A DNA stretch of 64,000 nucleotides, taken from NCBI RefSeq assembly GCF_000685075.1, contig NZ_BAYD01000002.1, positions 1 to 64,000 of the forward strand, written 5' to 3'. Shown piece after piece: positions 19,053 through 28,037 of this stretch. Source of the stretch: Paraburkholderia oxyphila NBRC 105797. GTDB lineage: Bacteria > Pseudomonadota > Gammaproteobacteria > Burkholderiales > Burkholderiaceae. A program made the position numbers and the translations under genes. Every line of letters starts with the position of its first letter. Position 1 is the stretch's first letter. A model generated the notes under the pieces. That model did no database searches. It saw only the letters and a list, made by a program, of their open reading frames with translations, and had not been told where the DNA came from.

Positions 19053-19550
19053 TCAGTCGCGCCGCTCGTACGTCACGAACGCGAAGTCGAAGTTGTTGGG
19101 CGGATTCGCGTGCAGCGTTTCGCGCGCCGTCTCGCGCCAGTGCGCCGGATCGGGCGCAGGGAAGGTGGCATCGCCTTCGAAATCGGTGGCGATCTCCGTG
19201 ACGATCAGCTTCCGCGCGAGCGCGATGCCTTCCGCGTAGAGCTGCGCGCCGCCGATCAGGAACGCTTCGGGCGCCTGATCCTGTGCCGCGAGCGCGAGCG
19301 CGGCTTCGAGGCTCGTGACCGTGTCGCAGCCGGGAAAGCGCTTGGTGGCGTCGCGCGTGACGACGATGTTGCGGCGGCCGGGCAGCGCGCGCCCGATCGA
19401 TTCGTGCGTCTTGCGGCCCATCACGATGGGCGCGCCCATGGTGGTGCGCTTGAAGAAGGCAAGGTCCTCGGGCAGCCGCCAGGGCAGCTCGTTGTCGCGG
19501 CCGATCACGCCGTTGCGGGCGCGAGCGACGATCAGGGTGAGCGTCGTCAT
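19053..19550 (-). CDS. folA: Dihydrofolate reductase
   Basis: FolA reduces dihydrofolate to tetrahydrofolate with NADPH, closing the cycle driven by thymidylate synthase. The 165-residue protein starts [20 protein letters not shown], then [37 protein letters not shown] and [13 protein letters not shown]. The start 19550 is where the fold begins; upstream in-frame sequence is Arg/Ala-rich and unrelated. thyA lies 11 kb away at 30.6 kb, with the amyloid-like cluster between. Confidence 0.97.
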   Translation of the reverse strand: MTTLTLIVARARNGVIGRDNELPWRLPEDLAFFKRTTMGAPIVMGRKTHESIGRALPGRRNIVVTRDATKRFPGCDTVTSLEAALALAAQDQAPEAFLIGGAQLYAEGIALARKLIVTEIATDFEGDATFPAPDPAHWRETARETLHANPPNNFDFAFVTYERRD

Positions 19551-19656
19551 CGAGAGAGTCGAAATGCGTTGGAATGGAAAGCCAGTCGCACCGATTCTAC
19601 CCGACGCTCTCGCCGCCGCCCTTGCGGCCGGCGGCAGCGCCGCGGGCGCTGTGCGC

Positions 19657-19681
19657 AAAAAGCCCTGCGCGTCCCCCGCAG
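19657..19681 (-). terminator. Weak terminator candidate after the sigma-54 activator
   Basis: On the minus strand a 5-bp stem (ctgcg/cgcag) is followed by GGC and five T, just after the stop of the activator and before folA. It is short and would only partly stop transcription. Confidence 0.35.
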
Positions 19682-19683
19682 TG

Positions 19684-21243
19684 TCAGGCCTCGGGCGGCA
19701 GGTCCGGCTGGTTCTCCGCTTCGCCGCCAAAGATCGTCTTCTCGTCGCGCAGCCCGTGCGTGCCCATGAGCCGGTAGAGCGTCACGCGCGAGATGCCGAG
19801 GTCGGCGGCCGCTTCGGTCAGGCGATGGCGATGGCGCAGCAGCGCGGCCTCGATCGCGCGTTTTTCCGCGGCCTCGCGCGCCTGGGCGAGCGTGACGGTC
19901 TGCTGCTCGGTGAACTGGTCGAGATCGAGATCCTCGGCCGAGATCAGCTTGCTTTCGGCCATCACGATCGCGCGCCGCACGCGGTTGATGAGCTCGCGCA
20001 CGTTGCCGGGCCAGTTGTAGTTGTACATGGCCTCGATCGCATCGGGCGTGAAGCCGCGGATCCTGCGCGCGCTGTCCTGCTTGAACTTGTGCAGCACATG
20101 GTGCGCGAGAATTTCGATGTCCTTGCCGCGCGCGCGCAGCGGCGGTTCGTCCACGCGCAGCACGCACAGGCGGTGAAACAGGTCCGCCCTGAAGTGCCCG
20201 TCGCGCATGGCGGCTTCGAGATCGACGTGGGTGGCCGAAATGATGCGCACGTCCACGGGAATCTGCTCGTGGCCGCCGAGGCGCTCGATCTTGCCTTCCT
20301 GGAGAAAGCGCAGCAGGCTCGCCTGGCTTTCCATCGGCAGGTCGCCGATTTCGTCGAGAAAGAGCGTGCCGCCGTTGGCCGCTTCCACGCGGCCGATCTT
20401 GCGCTGGTTCGCGCCCGTGAACGCGCCGCGCTCGTAGCCAAACAGTTCGGATTGCAGAAGATGATGCGGGATCGCCCCGCAGTTGATCGGCACGAACGGC
20501 GCCTTGCGGCGCGGCGAACGCTCGTGAATCGCGAGCGCGGTCAGCTCCTTGCCGGTGCCCGACTCGCCCGAGATGAACACGGTCGCGTCCGTGTTCGCCA
20601 CCTTGCGGATGGTGCGAAAGAGCTGCTGCATCGCCTCGCAGGTGCCCACCATTTCGTCTTCGTCCTGACTCGCGGCGGCTGCGGGCGCCTCGTCGAGGTC
20701 GCACAGCGTGACCATGCCGAATGCGTGGCCCACGAGGTAGTCGAGCGTCGCCGGCGTGACCGGCAGATGCACATAGTCGAAACAGTATTGGCGAATCAGG
20801 CGCCGTACTTCGGGGTCGGTGAGGCGCTTGGCGTCGGTGAGCGCGATCCAGCCCACCTGCTGTAGCCGCAGCACCGCTTCGAGGCCGGCCAGGTCGCGCG
20901 CCGCGAACCCGGTCAGGTCGACGATGCCCGCGCACGTCGGCTCGGCCTTGGCGAGGCGCGTCGCTTCGTGCGGGCTCTTGGCCGTCGCGACTTCCCAGCC
21001 GCGGCTGCGCAGATACGCGCCCAGCTGCGTGTCCGGCACGCGGGCGACGTACAGCAGCATGCGGTCGATATCGGCAATCGGTCTGCCGTCGGGCTCGCGG
21101 GCCGCGGCGTCGTACCCGCGCCCGGTGCTGGCCGTATCGTCCGCCGCCGCGGCCGGTTGCGGCGGCGCGCCTGCCATGGCGAGCCGCTGACCCGCCCCGG
21201 CCAAAGGTGTCACGGTGGCGCCCAGATGTGAGGAATCGCGCAC
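19684..21243 (-). CDS. Sigma-54-dependent activator, VpsR-like (last gene of the fap-like operon)
   Basis: A 519-residue bacterial enhancer-binding protein. Residues about 62-180 form a receiver-like N-terminal domain of the VpsR type ([22 protein letters not shown], broken around residue 62-82, then [10 protein letters not shown] and GHAFGMVTL). The AAA+ domain has Walker A GESGTGKE (226-233), GAFTGA (273-278, the sigma-54 contact loop), Walker [14 protein letters not shown] and the R-finger region. A Fis-type HTH ends the protein ([19 protein letters not shown]). The start is GTG 21243 with GAGG before it, 17 bases after the fapF-like stop, so it is probably co-transcribed. VpsR of Vibrio binds c-di-GMP; whether this one does is inference. 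Confidence 0.9.
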   Translation of the reverse strand: MRDSSHLGATVTPLAGAGQRLAMAGAPPQPAAAADDTASTGRGYDAAAREPDGRPIADIDRMLLYVARVPDTQLGAYLRSRGWEVATAKSPHEATRLAKAEPTCAGIVDLTGFAARDLAGLEAVLRLQQVGWIALTDAKRLTDPEVRRLIRQYCFDYVHLPVTPATLDYLVGHAFGMVTLCDLDEAPAAAASQDEDEMVGTCEAMQQLFRTIRKVANTDATVFISGESGTGKELTALAIHERSPRRKAPFVPINCGAIPHHLLQSELFGYERGAFTGANQRKIGRVEAANGGTLFLDEIGDLPMESQASLLRFLQEGKIERLGGHEQIPVDVRIISATHVDLEAAMRDGHFRADLFHRLCVLRVDEPPLRARGKDIEILAHHVLHKFKQDSARRIRGFTPDAIEAMYNYNWPGNVRELINRVRRAIVMAESKLISAEDLDLDQFTEQQTVTLAQAREAAEKRAIEAALLRHRHRLTEAAADLGISRVTLYRLMGTHGLRDEKTIFGGEAENQPDLPPEA

Positions 21244-21260
21244 GATCGTCCTCGTATTGA

Positions 21261-22793
21261 TCAGAAGGTATAGGGGAACCGCACGCCGACGACGAAGTTC
21301 GGCGCGTCGGGCGTGAGGCCCACCGACACCGCACCGTTGATCGTCAGGTGCTTGTTGACCACGTGATTCAGGCCAAAGTTGAGCACCGAGGCCGTGGTCT
21401 CGCTGCCCGGCACGCCAGTCCAGCTGCCGCCGGGCGCCTTGGTCTTCGACTGCGGCTCGATCGCCATCGTATAGGAGATGCTGGCCGAATCCTTTTCGGA
21501 GAAGGCAAGCGCGACGCCGCCCCCGAACTGCACGATGTCGCCGAGCTTCACATCGGCGGGCTCGGTCTGGCCGACGACCGACGAGATGTCGGCGAACGAG
21601 CGCGAGATGTTGTACGTGTACGAGATGCTGCCGAACAGCACGACCGGGTCGTAGGTCTTCAGCACCGAGAGGCCCGCCGTGACGTTCCAGAAGCCCGTGC
21701 CCGTGGGCAGCTTGCTCGGCGCGACGAGGTTGGTGTTGTCGTCCGAGATCTGCTGCAGTTTGATGCCGAACGGCGAACTGCCGGTGGGCGTCTTCACACG
21801 CAGGCTGCCGACCACGTCGGGCAGGTTGTTGGTTTCCTTCAGGAACTGGTAGTAGATCCCGAAGTTCACATCGCCGATGTCGCTCGAGTTGACCGACGAG
21901 TCAGAGAGCGAGCTCGCCGAGCCGCCCGCACCGCCCACGATGAAGCTGCTGTGGCGGTAGATGTAGGGCACGTCGACGTCGATGCTCATGCGGTCGGTGA
22001 GGCCGTACCGCGTGTCGAGGTCGGCCATGAGCTGGTGAGACTTCGTCTCGCCCAGATTGATGTTGCCGAGAAAGATCGCATCGAGCGCGAGGAAGCCCGA
22101 GAGCTGCAGCTGGCGCCGGTCGTAGTAGGTGTCGCTGATGCCCCAGTCCAGCGTGAGCTTGTGATCGAACAGCGGCGCATGTTCGCGTTCGACCACGGCC
22201 TGCTCAGACTCGGTGCGGGTGGGCTCGGCGCTCTTTTGCGTCTCGCCCACGGTCGGGTTGGCGTTCGGGTTGACGCCGACGGGCGCGCCTTGCTGCGGCC
22301 CGCTCGCGGCCGAGGAGCCGGTGGCGCCGTTGGTCGGGCCGCTGTCGGGCGACGGCGGATTCACCGGCACGCCCGTGGCGGTGCCGGTGAGCGAGCCTGG
22401 CGCGGTGGCACCTGGCAGCGCCTGCGCGAGCGGTGGCAGCGGCACGGGCAGGCCGTCCGCGCCGGGCTGCTCGGCGACGCTCGTGCCGGAGGCGGCATCA
22501 GGCGTAGCGACGCCCGGCGCAGACGCGTCCGGCGTAGCGGCGCCCGGCGCGTCTGCGCCAGGCATGCCGCGCCCGCGTTGCGCCATTTCGAGTTCCGTGA
22601 CCTGGCGCTCGAGAGACTGGATCTGCCGTTGCTGCTCGTCGACCACACGCATGAGCGTGTTGAGCCGGTCTTCGACAGACTGGCTTTGCAGCGCCTGCGC
22701 ATGGGCGGTTTGCGCGAGCGCGAAGATCAGGACCGCTGCTGGAATGGCGGCCAGCGCCACACGCGGCGCTGCCGTCTCGTACGTCGTGTTCAT
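21261..22793 (-). CDS. fapF: FapF-like outer-membrane amyloid secretion porin
   Basis: A 510-residue protein with a signal peptide (cut after about residue 32, AQTAHAQ), a heptad-rich coiled coil at residues 36-73 (VEDRLNTLMRVVDEQQRQIQ, then SLERQVTELEMAQ), a Pro/Ala/Gly-rich linker to about 210, and a C-terminal part of alternating polar/hydrophobic strands ending in Phe (VRFPYTF), as in outer-membrane beta-barrels. This is the FapF plan: a coiled-coil plug and a barrel that exports amyloid subunits. ATG 22793 has GGGGGA before it. It follows the FapE-like gene by 189 bases, longer than other gaps in the operon, and precedes the activator. Alternative: a general porin, but its context argues against that. 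Confidence 0.82.
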   Translation of the reverse strand: MNTTYETAAPRVALAAIPAAVLIFALAQTAHAQALQSQSVEDRLNTLMRVVDEQQRQIQSLERQVTELEMAQRGRGMPGADAPGAATPDASAPGVATPDAASGTSVAEQPGADGLPVPLPPLAQALPGATAPGSLTGTATGVPVNPPSPDSGPTNGATGSSAASGPQQGAPVGVNPNANPTVGETQKSAEPTRTESEQAVVEREHAPLFDHKLTLDWGISDTYYDRRQLQLSGFLALDAIFLGNINLGETKSHQLMADLDTRYGLTDRMSIDVDVPYIYRHSSFIVGGAGGSASSLSDSSVNSSDIGDVNFGIYYQFLKETNNLPDVVGSLRVKTPTGSSPFGIKLQQISDDNTNLVAPSKLPTGTGFWNVTAGLSVLKTYDPVVLFGSISYTYNISRSFADISSVVGQTEPADVKLGDIVQFGGGVALAFSEKDSASISYTMAIEPQSKTKAPGGSWTGVPGSETTASVLNFGLNHVVNKHLTINGAVSVGLTPDAPNFVVGVRFPYTF

Positions 22794-22829
22794 TCTTTTC
22801 CCCCGGATCGAACGCGGGCACACGACGGA

Positions 22830-22847
22830 ACCCCCTGGTTCCGCTCC
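22830..22847. repeat. Short inverted repeat in the fapE-fapF gap
   Basis: The arms GGAACC and GGTTCC (with flanking C and G) face each other across CCCT about 40 bases before the fapF-like start. It could be a processing or attenuation hairpin. Confidence 0.4.
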
Positions 22848-22982
22848 CGCACCGTCGATACGCTTGCTTGATGCTTCACGCAGTCTGCTAGCCCGCGTGC
22901 ACGTCTTCTTGTGCTGTCTCCTTGTTGTGTCCGTCGTTGGCGGTGGACGGCAGGGTGTTCATGAAATGGGCGGCGTCTGTTG

Positions 22983-23825
22983 TTAGTGGGTGTTGCGTAG
23001 TGCCTGTAACACGCCGACCTGACGGATCATCTGCGCGGTCAACTGCTGCGTCTGCAAACTGAGCTGTAACTGATTGGCGACTTGCTGGTTGTTGCCCGCG
23101 ATCTGGAGCAACTGGGCAATGGCGCCCGCCTGCTGCGTGCTGCTCGGCAAGATGTTCTGTGTCGCGATGCCAGCGGGCGTCTGCAGCGTGACGTTGATGC
23201 CGTTGCTGCCGAACGCGATGCCGGCCTTGATGGTGCCGTTCGCGTTCGAGGCCGCAGCGCTCGGCTGATTGGCGCTGGTGTTTGCGCCGCTGGTGATCGA
23301 ATTGCTGTAATCGATGGTCGCGGCGTTGGAGCCGACGTTGCCGTCGCCGGCCACCTGGGTGATCTGCGATACACCGTTGACCGACACGTTCTGGCCGCCA
23401 GAAGCCGACGTGTTCGGGGTGGCGCCGCTATTGGCCGCGGTCGTGCCGCCCGGTACCGGGTCGGTGACGTGGACGTTGGTTTGCACGCTGGCGCTCAGCT
23501 GGTTGGCCGCGTTCTGCGCAACCGTAAGCGAGCCTTGCGCCACGGCGCTCGCGCCGTTGGGCAGCTGCCATTGCGACAGCACGTTGAGCACGAAGCCGGA
23601 GATCATGTCGCTGCCGGCATACTTGCCGGTCTGATGCGCGAGCACGTCGTCGCCGACGGGCTCGCAGCGCACGGGCTGCGCCTCGGGGCCGCCCGCAGAG
23701 AGGAACGCGGGCACGGCGGCCTGGGTATCGGCAAGGCTCTCGGCGGCGCACGCACTGCTTGAGCAAGCGCAGGCGAGCGCGTAGAGCGCTGCCGCAATGC
23801 CACACTGTGAGAGGTTGCGGTTCAT
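22983..23825 (-). CDS. fapE: FapE-like secreted protein
   Basis: A 280-residue protein with an export signal (about residues 1-28; the Cys-rich end CACSSSACAAE could even be a lipobox-like site). Residues 57-71 contain GDDVLAHQTGKYAG, followed by ISGFVLNVLSQWQLPNG and a Gln/Asn/Ser/Thr-rich C-terminal half (INVTLQTPAGIATQNI, then NNQQVANQLQLSLQTQQ). It occupies the position of fapE between the C39 peptidase and the porin. The motif D-x-x-L-A-x-Q-x-G is shared with the first gene of the operon. Assignment rests on position and composition. Confidence 0.68.
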   Translation of the reverse strand: MNRNLSQCGIAAALYALACACSSSACAAESLADTQAAVPAFLSAGGPEAQPVRCEPVGDDVLAHQTGKYAGSDMISGFVLNVLSQWQLPNGASAVAQGSLTVAQNAANQLSASVQTNVHVTDPVPGGTTAANSGATPNTSASGGQNVSVNGVSQITQVAGDGNVGSNAATIDYSNSITSGANTSANQPSAAASNANGTIKAGIAFGSNGINVTLQTPAGIATQNILPSSTQQAGAIAQLLQIAGNNQQVANQLQLSLQTQQLTAQMIRQVGVLQALRNTH

Positions 23826-23839
23826 GACTCGTCAGGACT

Positions 23840-24565
23840 TCAGAACATCACGGCCTTATCGAGGCCGTACTCGAAGAAGGGAGTCGGTGCCATGCCGTTG
23901 AGCAGGGCGTTCTCGCGCAGCTTCAGGGCGAGCGACTCGTTGTTCTGCAACAGCGGAGAGTCCTCCAGGAACGGTTTGCCGAGTACGGCGAAGACGAGTC
24001 CGTTCCATGTCTTCGCGAAGTCGTCCTCGGCGACGATACGGTTGCCGAGCGCGGGGTCCGCGATGAAGATGCGGCCGTTCTCGGCATGCTTGACGATGAC
24101 GAAGTGCTCATAGCCGTTGATGTTCATGAGCACGAGCACGGGAATCTGCAGGTGATAAAGCGCGTCGGTGTTGACGCGAAAGCCACGGCCGCGCAGGCCG
24201 ATCGTTTCGACGAACTTCTTCATGTCGAGCATGGAGAAGCCGTTTTTCACGACCACCTCGGGCGTGGAGAACACCATCATGCGACGGATCAGTTCCGGTT
24301 CGGGGATGTCGATGCCGTAGCCGTACTTCAGCAGCGTCGAGAGCGCGGCGGCGCCGCAGCTATAGTCGTATTGCTGGGTGACGACGCTGTTGTAGCGGAT
24401 GTCGCGCATCGAGTGGACCGGCAGCTTGATCGGCACGCCGACCAGGTGGGTCGCGTCGATGCTCGACTGCGCACGACAAGGCACGAACGCCGCGGTGGCG
24501 GCGGCGGCGAGCGCCAGCGCGACTGCACACATCCTTGAGGCCGGGGACGGCACGAACCCGGACAT
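23840..24565 (-). CDS. fapD: C39-family cysteine peptidase (FapD-like)
   Basis: A 241-residue exported protein (signal about residues 1-33) with a C39 papain-like domain. The catalytic Cys is C70 in QQYDYSCGAAAL, the His is H154 in NGYEHFVIVKH, and the Asp is D170 in IFIADPALG. C39 peptidases normally cut after a double-glycine leader. In the Fap system FapD is the C39 protease needed for amyloid export, and this gene has that position, between the amyloid subunit and fapE. The start has an AGGAG ribosome binding site. There is no ABC transporter domain, so it works alone, probably in the periplasm. Confidence 0.87.
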   Translation of the reverse strand: MSGFVPSPASRMCAVALALAAAATAAFVPCRAQSSIDATHLVGVPIKLPVHSMRDIRYNSVVTQQYDYSCGAAALSTLLKYGYGIDIPEPELIRRMMVFSTPEVVVKNGFSMLDMKKFVETIGLRGRGFRVNTDALYHLQIPVLVLMNINGYEHFVIVKHAENGRIFIADPALGNRIVAEDDFAKTWNGLVFAVLGKPFLEDSPLLQNNESLALKLRENALLNGMAPTPFFEYGLDKAVMF

Positions 24566-24661
24566 GGTGGTCTCCTGCTTGTGGTGAGTGCGCCGGCCGC
24601 AGTGTGGCTGCGGCCGGCGTACCCGGGGTACAGCTTTGAACTATCGTGACTTGGGGACTGG

Positions 24662-26245
24662 TTAGTGGCCGTTGTTCATTGCTGCAATGGCCATGCCGTT
24701 GTGCTGCAGATTGCCGATGCCACCGGCAATGTTCACGCCGATGTTGCCTTGGGCGCCTGTGAGGGTGTTGCTGCCGAGGCTAGCCGTACCCTGGAACTGG
24801 CCCGTGGCGCTCATTCCGGCGTTCTGGACGTTGTTGTCGGTCGCGACCATCGCCGTCGTCATCGCAGAGCCTGCGTTGGTGGCCGTCGTCACGGATCCGG
24901 CGAGGCTGTTGTTCTGGGCGTTGCCGATACCCGATGCGACGTTCACACCGACATTGCCCGAAGCGCCGGCGAGCGAGCCATCACCCACGGACGCGTTCAA
25001 ATTAAAGTTTTTCACATTCGCGACGCCAGCAGAGGCCTGATTGTTGAAGATCTGAGCGTTACCGAACACATTGCCCATGTCGACGGACGCGAGCGCGACG
25101 TCGTTGCTTTGCGCGTTGTTGATGCCTTCCGCGATGTTCACGCCCACGTTGCCTGTCACGCCGGTTGCCGCGTCTGTGCCAGTCGTGGCGGTGAGCGTGC
25201 CGGCCTGTTGCGTGTCGTAGTGCTGCGTGACCGAGCCGGTCGTCGTTTCGTTGACCGTGGTCATCGTGTCGTTCACGCTATAACCCCACGTCTTGCTTTC
25301 GTCCGTGGCCTTCGCGTACGAATGCGAGTTCGACTTCGAGCTCGAGCTCGATGCGCTGTACGTGTGAGCGTACGTGTCGCTCGAGTTCTTCGTCTTGCTG
25401 CCCGATCCGCTTGCGCTGGTCGAGACCGCTGCGCTCAACGTGGCGTCGGCGTAAGCCGTGTTCGCGTTGGTCTTGCTGTCGGTCGAGCTGCGATCGTTGC
25501 TGGCGGACCAGGTGTTCGTATTCGACGACGAGTCGCTGTTGTCATGCGAGTTGGTCTTCGTGTGCGACGAGCTTTCGTCCAGGCTGGCGTTGATGCTGGC
25601 CGAGCCATTGTGCTTGTTGCCGGTGCTCTTCCATGTCGCGCTCGCATCCAGGCTCGCGTTCCCGCTTTGCGACTTCGTCGACGTGTTGTTGCCGACGCTC
25701 GTGGACGCATGGGTCTTGCTGTTGCCGCCCGTGTCGCTATACGTGCTGGCGCTCGTCGAGTTCTGCGTGCTGCCGTTGTCGGCCGTGGCATGGAAGTCGG
25801 CGTTCACACTCGCGCTGTTAGCCTTGCTGTAGGTGTAGCTGCTCGACGAAGCCTTCGTGGTCGACGCATTCACGTCATTCGTCTTCGAGGACGAGCTCGA
25901 CGACGTCGACTGGTCGGCCGTGGCGAAGTACGAGGTCTTGTAGCTCGAGTTCGTGCCCGTGCCGACCTTGCTCCACGTGTTGTTGTCGTAGGTCGTCGTC
26001 ACGTTGCCGAACTCATAGCTCTGTGCCTGGGGCTTGAGCGTGCCGCCTGCCGTGTTCTGGGTGTTGTTGATGACTGCGCCTGCCGTGCTCGAGACGGTGA
26101 CGCATCCGAACAGGCCGACGAATCCTTCGATGCCCACGTACTCGGTGACTCCCGTAGCATTGAAGAGGTAAGCGGTCTTCGGGCTTGCGAAAGCTGAACT
26201 TGCCACAGTCGCGAGGACTGCTGCTGCGATGAGGGTGCGCTTCAT
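24662..26245 (-). CDS. fapC: FapC-like major amyloid subunit with Ser/Asn/Thr-rich linker
   Basis: A 527-residue exported protein (signal 1-20, ...SSAFA). Three imperfect repeats lie at about 364-388, 429-453 and 499-523, sharing G-N-[VI]-G-V-N-[IV]-A-x-G-I-x-N-x-Q-x-N, which closely resembles the GVNxAAG-N-Q-N repeats of Pseudomonas FapC. Spacings between repeats are about 65-70 residues. Residues about 95-345 form a very low-complexity linker made mostly of Ser, Asn, Thr, Lys, Asp and Ala, with few bulky residues. Pseudomonas FapC has linkers of variable length; this N-terminal one is unusually long. ATG 26245 has CGGAG before it. It is the likely fibre-forming subunit. Confidence 0.83.
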   Translation of the reverse strand: MKRTLIAAAVLATVASSAFASPKTAYLFNATGVTEYVGIEGFVGLFGCVTVSSTAGAVINNTQNTAGGTLKPQAQSYEFGNVTTTYDNNTWSKVGTGTNSSYKTSYFATADQSTSSSSSSKTNDVNASTTKASSSSYTYSKANSASVNADFHATADNGSTQNSTSASTYSDTGGNSKTHASTSVGNNTSTKSQSGNASLDASATWKSTGNKHNGSASINASLDESSSHTKTNSHDNSDSSSNTNTWSASNDRSSTDSKTNANTAYADATLSAAVSTSASGSGSKTKNSSDTYAHTYSASSSSSKSNSHSYAKATDESKTWGYSVNDTMTTVNETTTGSVTQHYDTQQAGTLTATTGTDAATGVTGNVGVNIAEGINNAQSNDVALASVDMGNVFGNAQIFNNQASAGVANVKNFNLNASVGDGSLAGASGNVGVNVASGIGNAQNNSLAGSVTTATNAGSAMTTAMVATDNNVQNAGMSATGQFQGTASLGSNTLTGAQGNIGVNIAGGIGNLQHNGMAIAAMNNGH

Positions 26246-26272
26246 GTTTCGCTCCGATACTTGAGTGGTCAG

Positions 26273-26884
26273 TTAAAAAAGAGTGCCCGCCGGGGGACGG
26301 AGCACAAAACTGTTTGCCGTAGCGTTACCGGCGCCGGCTGTCTGGTTCACCTGCACGAGGCCCGTTGCATTCCTGAAGGCCACATCGTCGATGCGTACCT
26401 CACGAATGCCGCCTGCCTGGCCTGCCTGATTACCCATACCGCCGTTCGTTGCGCTGACCGCGGCCAGTTCTCCGTCCGAGAGCAACGCAACTCCAAGCAC
26501 GCCAGTGCCGATCTGCGCACTGTTGCGCTGGATGTTGCCCACGCCTGCTGCCTGATTCACCATCGTGGCGCCGGACGTGTTCCCAAAGGCGCCCGAACCG
26601 ATGAGCGCGCTGGCGTTGCCAAGCCGAGCGCGCACCAAGGCGCCTTGTTCATCGAGATTCACATTGCCCACCGAGCCGCCGGAGGTGATGCTCAACTGGT
26701 TGCCCTGGGCGTTGTCGAGCCCGGCCGCTTCGTTCACGGCGAGCGCGCCGGTTGTCGCGATGGCGGCGTTCGGTGCGATCACGGCGGTTGCGCCTACCGT
26801 GACCTGCGCATGCGCAGTCGTCGTGAGCGCAGCCGACGAGGCTGCGAGCGCGAGCGCTGCCAGAACGTGCGAATGGCGGCTCAT
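26273..26884 (-). CDS. fapB: FapB-like small repeat protein
   Basis: A 203-residue exported protein (signal about 1-27, ...TTTAHAQ). Three repeats near residues 50-62, 109-121 and 179-191 share V-N-[EQ]-x-A-G-x-x-N-x-x-x-N, the same type as in the large subunit. A stretch LLSDGELAAVSATNGG (134-149) resembles a double-glycine leader motif. In Pseudomonas FapB is a minor subunit and nucleator placed just before fapC, as here. The start overlaps the previous gene's stop by four bases (ATGA). Confidence 0.7.
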   Translation of the reverse strand: MSRHSHVLAALALAASSAALTTTAHAQVTVGATAVIAPNAAIATTGALAVNEAAGLDNAQGNQLSITSGGSVGNVNLDEQGALVRARLGNASALIGSGAFGNTSGATMVNQAAGVGNIQRNSAQIGTGVLGVALLSDGELAAVSATNGGMGNQAGQAGGIREVRIDDVAFRNATGLVQVNQTAGAGNATANSFVLRPPAGTLF

Positions 26885-27378
26885 TTCATGCCTCCGGCGG
26901 CGCCGAGCGCGCTCGTGAGCGGCGCGAGGGCGCCATTGATGGTCGACGAGATCGTGCCGCCGATGCCGCCGATGGCCTGGCCGCTCCCACCTGCGCCGAG
27001 CGCCGGGTTCGAGGCCGACGGGTTGCCCACGAGAATGCTCGTGATGGCCTGCACGCCTGCGAGCGCGCCGCTCGTGTTCACGCCGGAATTGCCGTGTGCG
27101 TTGGTGAGGTCCGTATCGCTGACGAGTGTCGCTATGGCGGGGTCGTACGCGTTCTTCGGGAACGTCGTGGCGCGCACGAGCACGGGGTCCTGGCTCTTCG
27201 GCACGCTGGCGAAAGCGCTGCGCGGGGTGATGTCGCGTTCGACGATGATGTCGCCGGGATTGGCCGCCTGCTGTGCGCTGACGCCTGCTGTCAGCACCGC
27301 CGCGAACGCCGCGCTCAGGACGGCCGCGAGCCGGGCTGAGTGCCGGCGCCCAGCGGGCGTCTTAAAGCGAACGATCAT
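26881..27378 (-). CDS. Small secreted protein of the fap-like operon, unknown
   Basis: A 165-residue exported protein (signal about 1-36, ending SAQQ). It has DIIVERDITPRSAFASVPKS and, towards the C terminus, a Gly/Ala/Ser/Asn-rich part (ALGAGGSGQAIGGIGGTISS). One partial repeat-like piece, TNAHGNSGVNTSGALAGV, recalls the GVN repeats. ATG 27378 is chosen for its GGAG; an ATG six codons upstream is also in frame. It is an extra gene with no obvious counterpart in the six-gene Pseudomonas operon and is translationally coupled to the FapB-like gene. Confidence 0.65.
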   Translation of the reverse strand: MIVRFKTPAGRRHSARLAAVLSAAFAAVLTAGVSAQQAANPGDIIVERDITPRSAFASVPKSQDPVLVRATTFPKNAYDPAIATLVSDTDLTNAHGNSGVNTSGALAGVQAITSILVGNPSASNPALGAGGSGQAIGGIGGTISSTINGALAPLTSALGAAGGMK

Positions 27379-27482
27379 GTTTGTCTCCGTCTGCATTTCG
27401 CAACCGGCGTGTGTCGAGTGCCGCCTGCGATCCGCGCCACCAGGGGCACGGGTCCTGTTGGGCGATAACGTGCTGGTTCGGC

Positions 27483-28010
27483 TTACTTTCGGACGTAGCT
27501 GGCGATGTTGCCTTGCGCCGCCTGGCCGGCGTCCACCGGGATCGGCAGCGGGCTGGGCGGGGCGATTTCGTCCCACAGCGTCACGCTGTTGCCATGCATG
27601 AGTTGCGGCGTGGCGGCGACCATCACCATGCCCACGGCGCCGCCGCGCTGGCGCGCGAGCGTCTGGTCGTCGAGTGCACCGAAGCCGGCGAGCACCTGAT
27701 CGTCCCCAGCGGGGCCGGGGTCGGCGGCGGGCGCGCTGGCGCTCGGGCCGCTGCTCAAGTTATCGCCGTTCGTGTCGTTATCAGAGTTGGGTGCCACGCT
27801 CGCGTCGAGCGTGGCGCTTACCATGGCCGCGCCTGTTGCAGGAACGACACCGGTGTTCGCCGCAACGACACTCGCACTCGCCGCATCCGTTGCGGTCTGT
27901 GCGCGCACCGATGGCGCAAGAGCGAGGAGCGCGGCGGGAATCAGCACGGCGGCGAGCATGCCGCACGTACCGGAAACACTGCGCTTGACGTTCGAAAGGA
28001 TGAGTCGCAT
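27483..28010 (-). CDS. First gene of the fap-like operon (position of fapA)
   Basis: A 175-residue exported protein (signal about 1-37, ...APSVRAQ), then an Ala/Ser/Asp/Asn-rich stretch. Residues 113-124 (LDDQTLARQRGG) match the double-glycine leader pattern L-x4-L-x4-GG read by C39 peptidases, but sit in the middle of the protein. The last 50 residues contain VAATPQLMHGNSVTLWDEI. It is in the fapA position; sequence similarity to FapA cannot be judged by eye. ATG 28010 is chosen because AGGAG lies before it and a sigma-54 promoter lies just upstream. Confidence 0.66.
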   Translation of the reverse strand: MRLILSNVKRSVSGTCGMLAAVLIPAALLALAPSVRAQTATDAASASVVAANTGVVPATGAAMVSATLDASVAPNSDNDTNGDNLSSGPSASAPAADPGPAGDDQVLAGFGALDDQTLARQRGGAVGMVMVAATPQLMHGNSVTLWDEIAPPSPLPIPVDAGQAAQGNIASYVRK

Positions 28011-28037
28011 GGCGTATCTCCTGGTGCGAGACATTTA

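Noticed and set aside
25280..25960. Repetitive DNA that might be a non-coding repeat array
   Set aside because: It is an in-frame Ser/Asn/Thr-rich coding stretch of the FapC-like gene.
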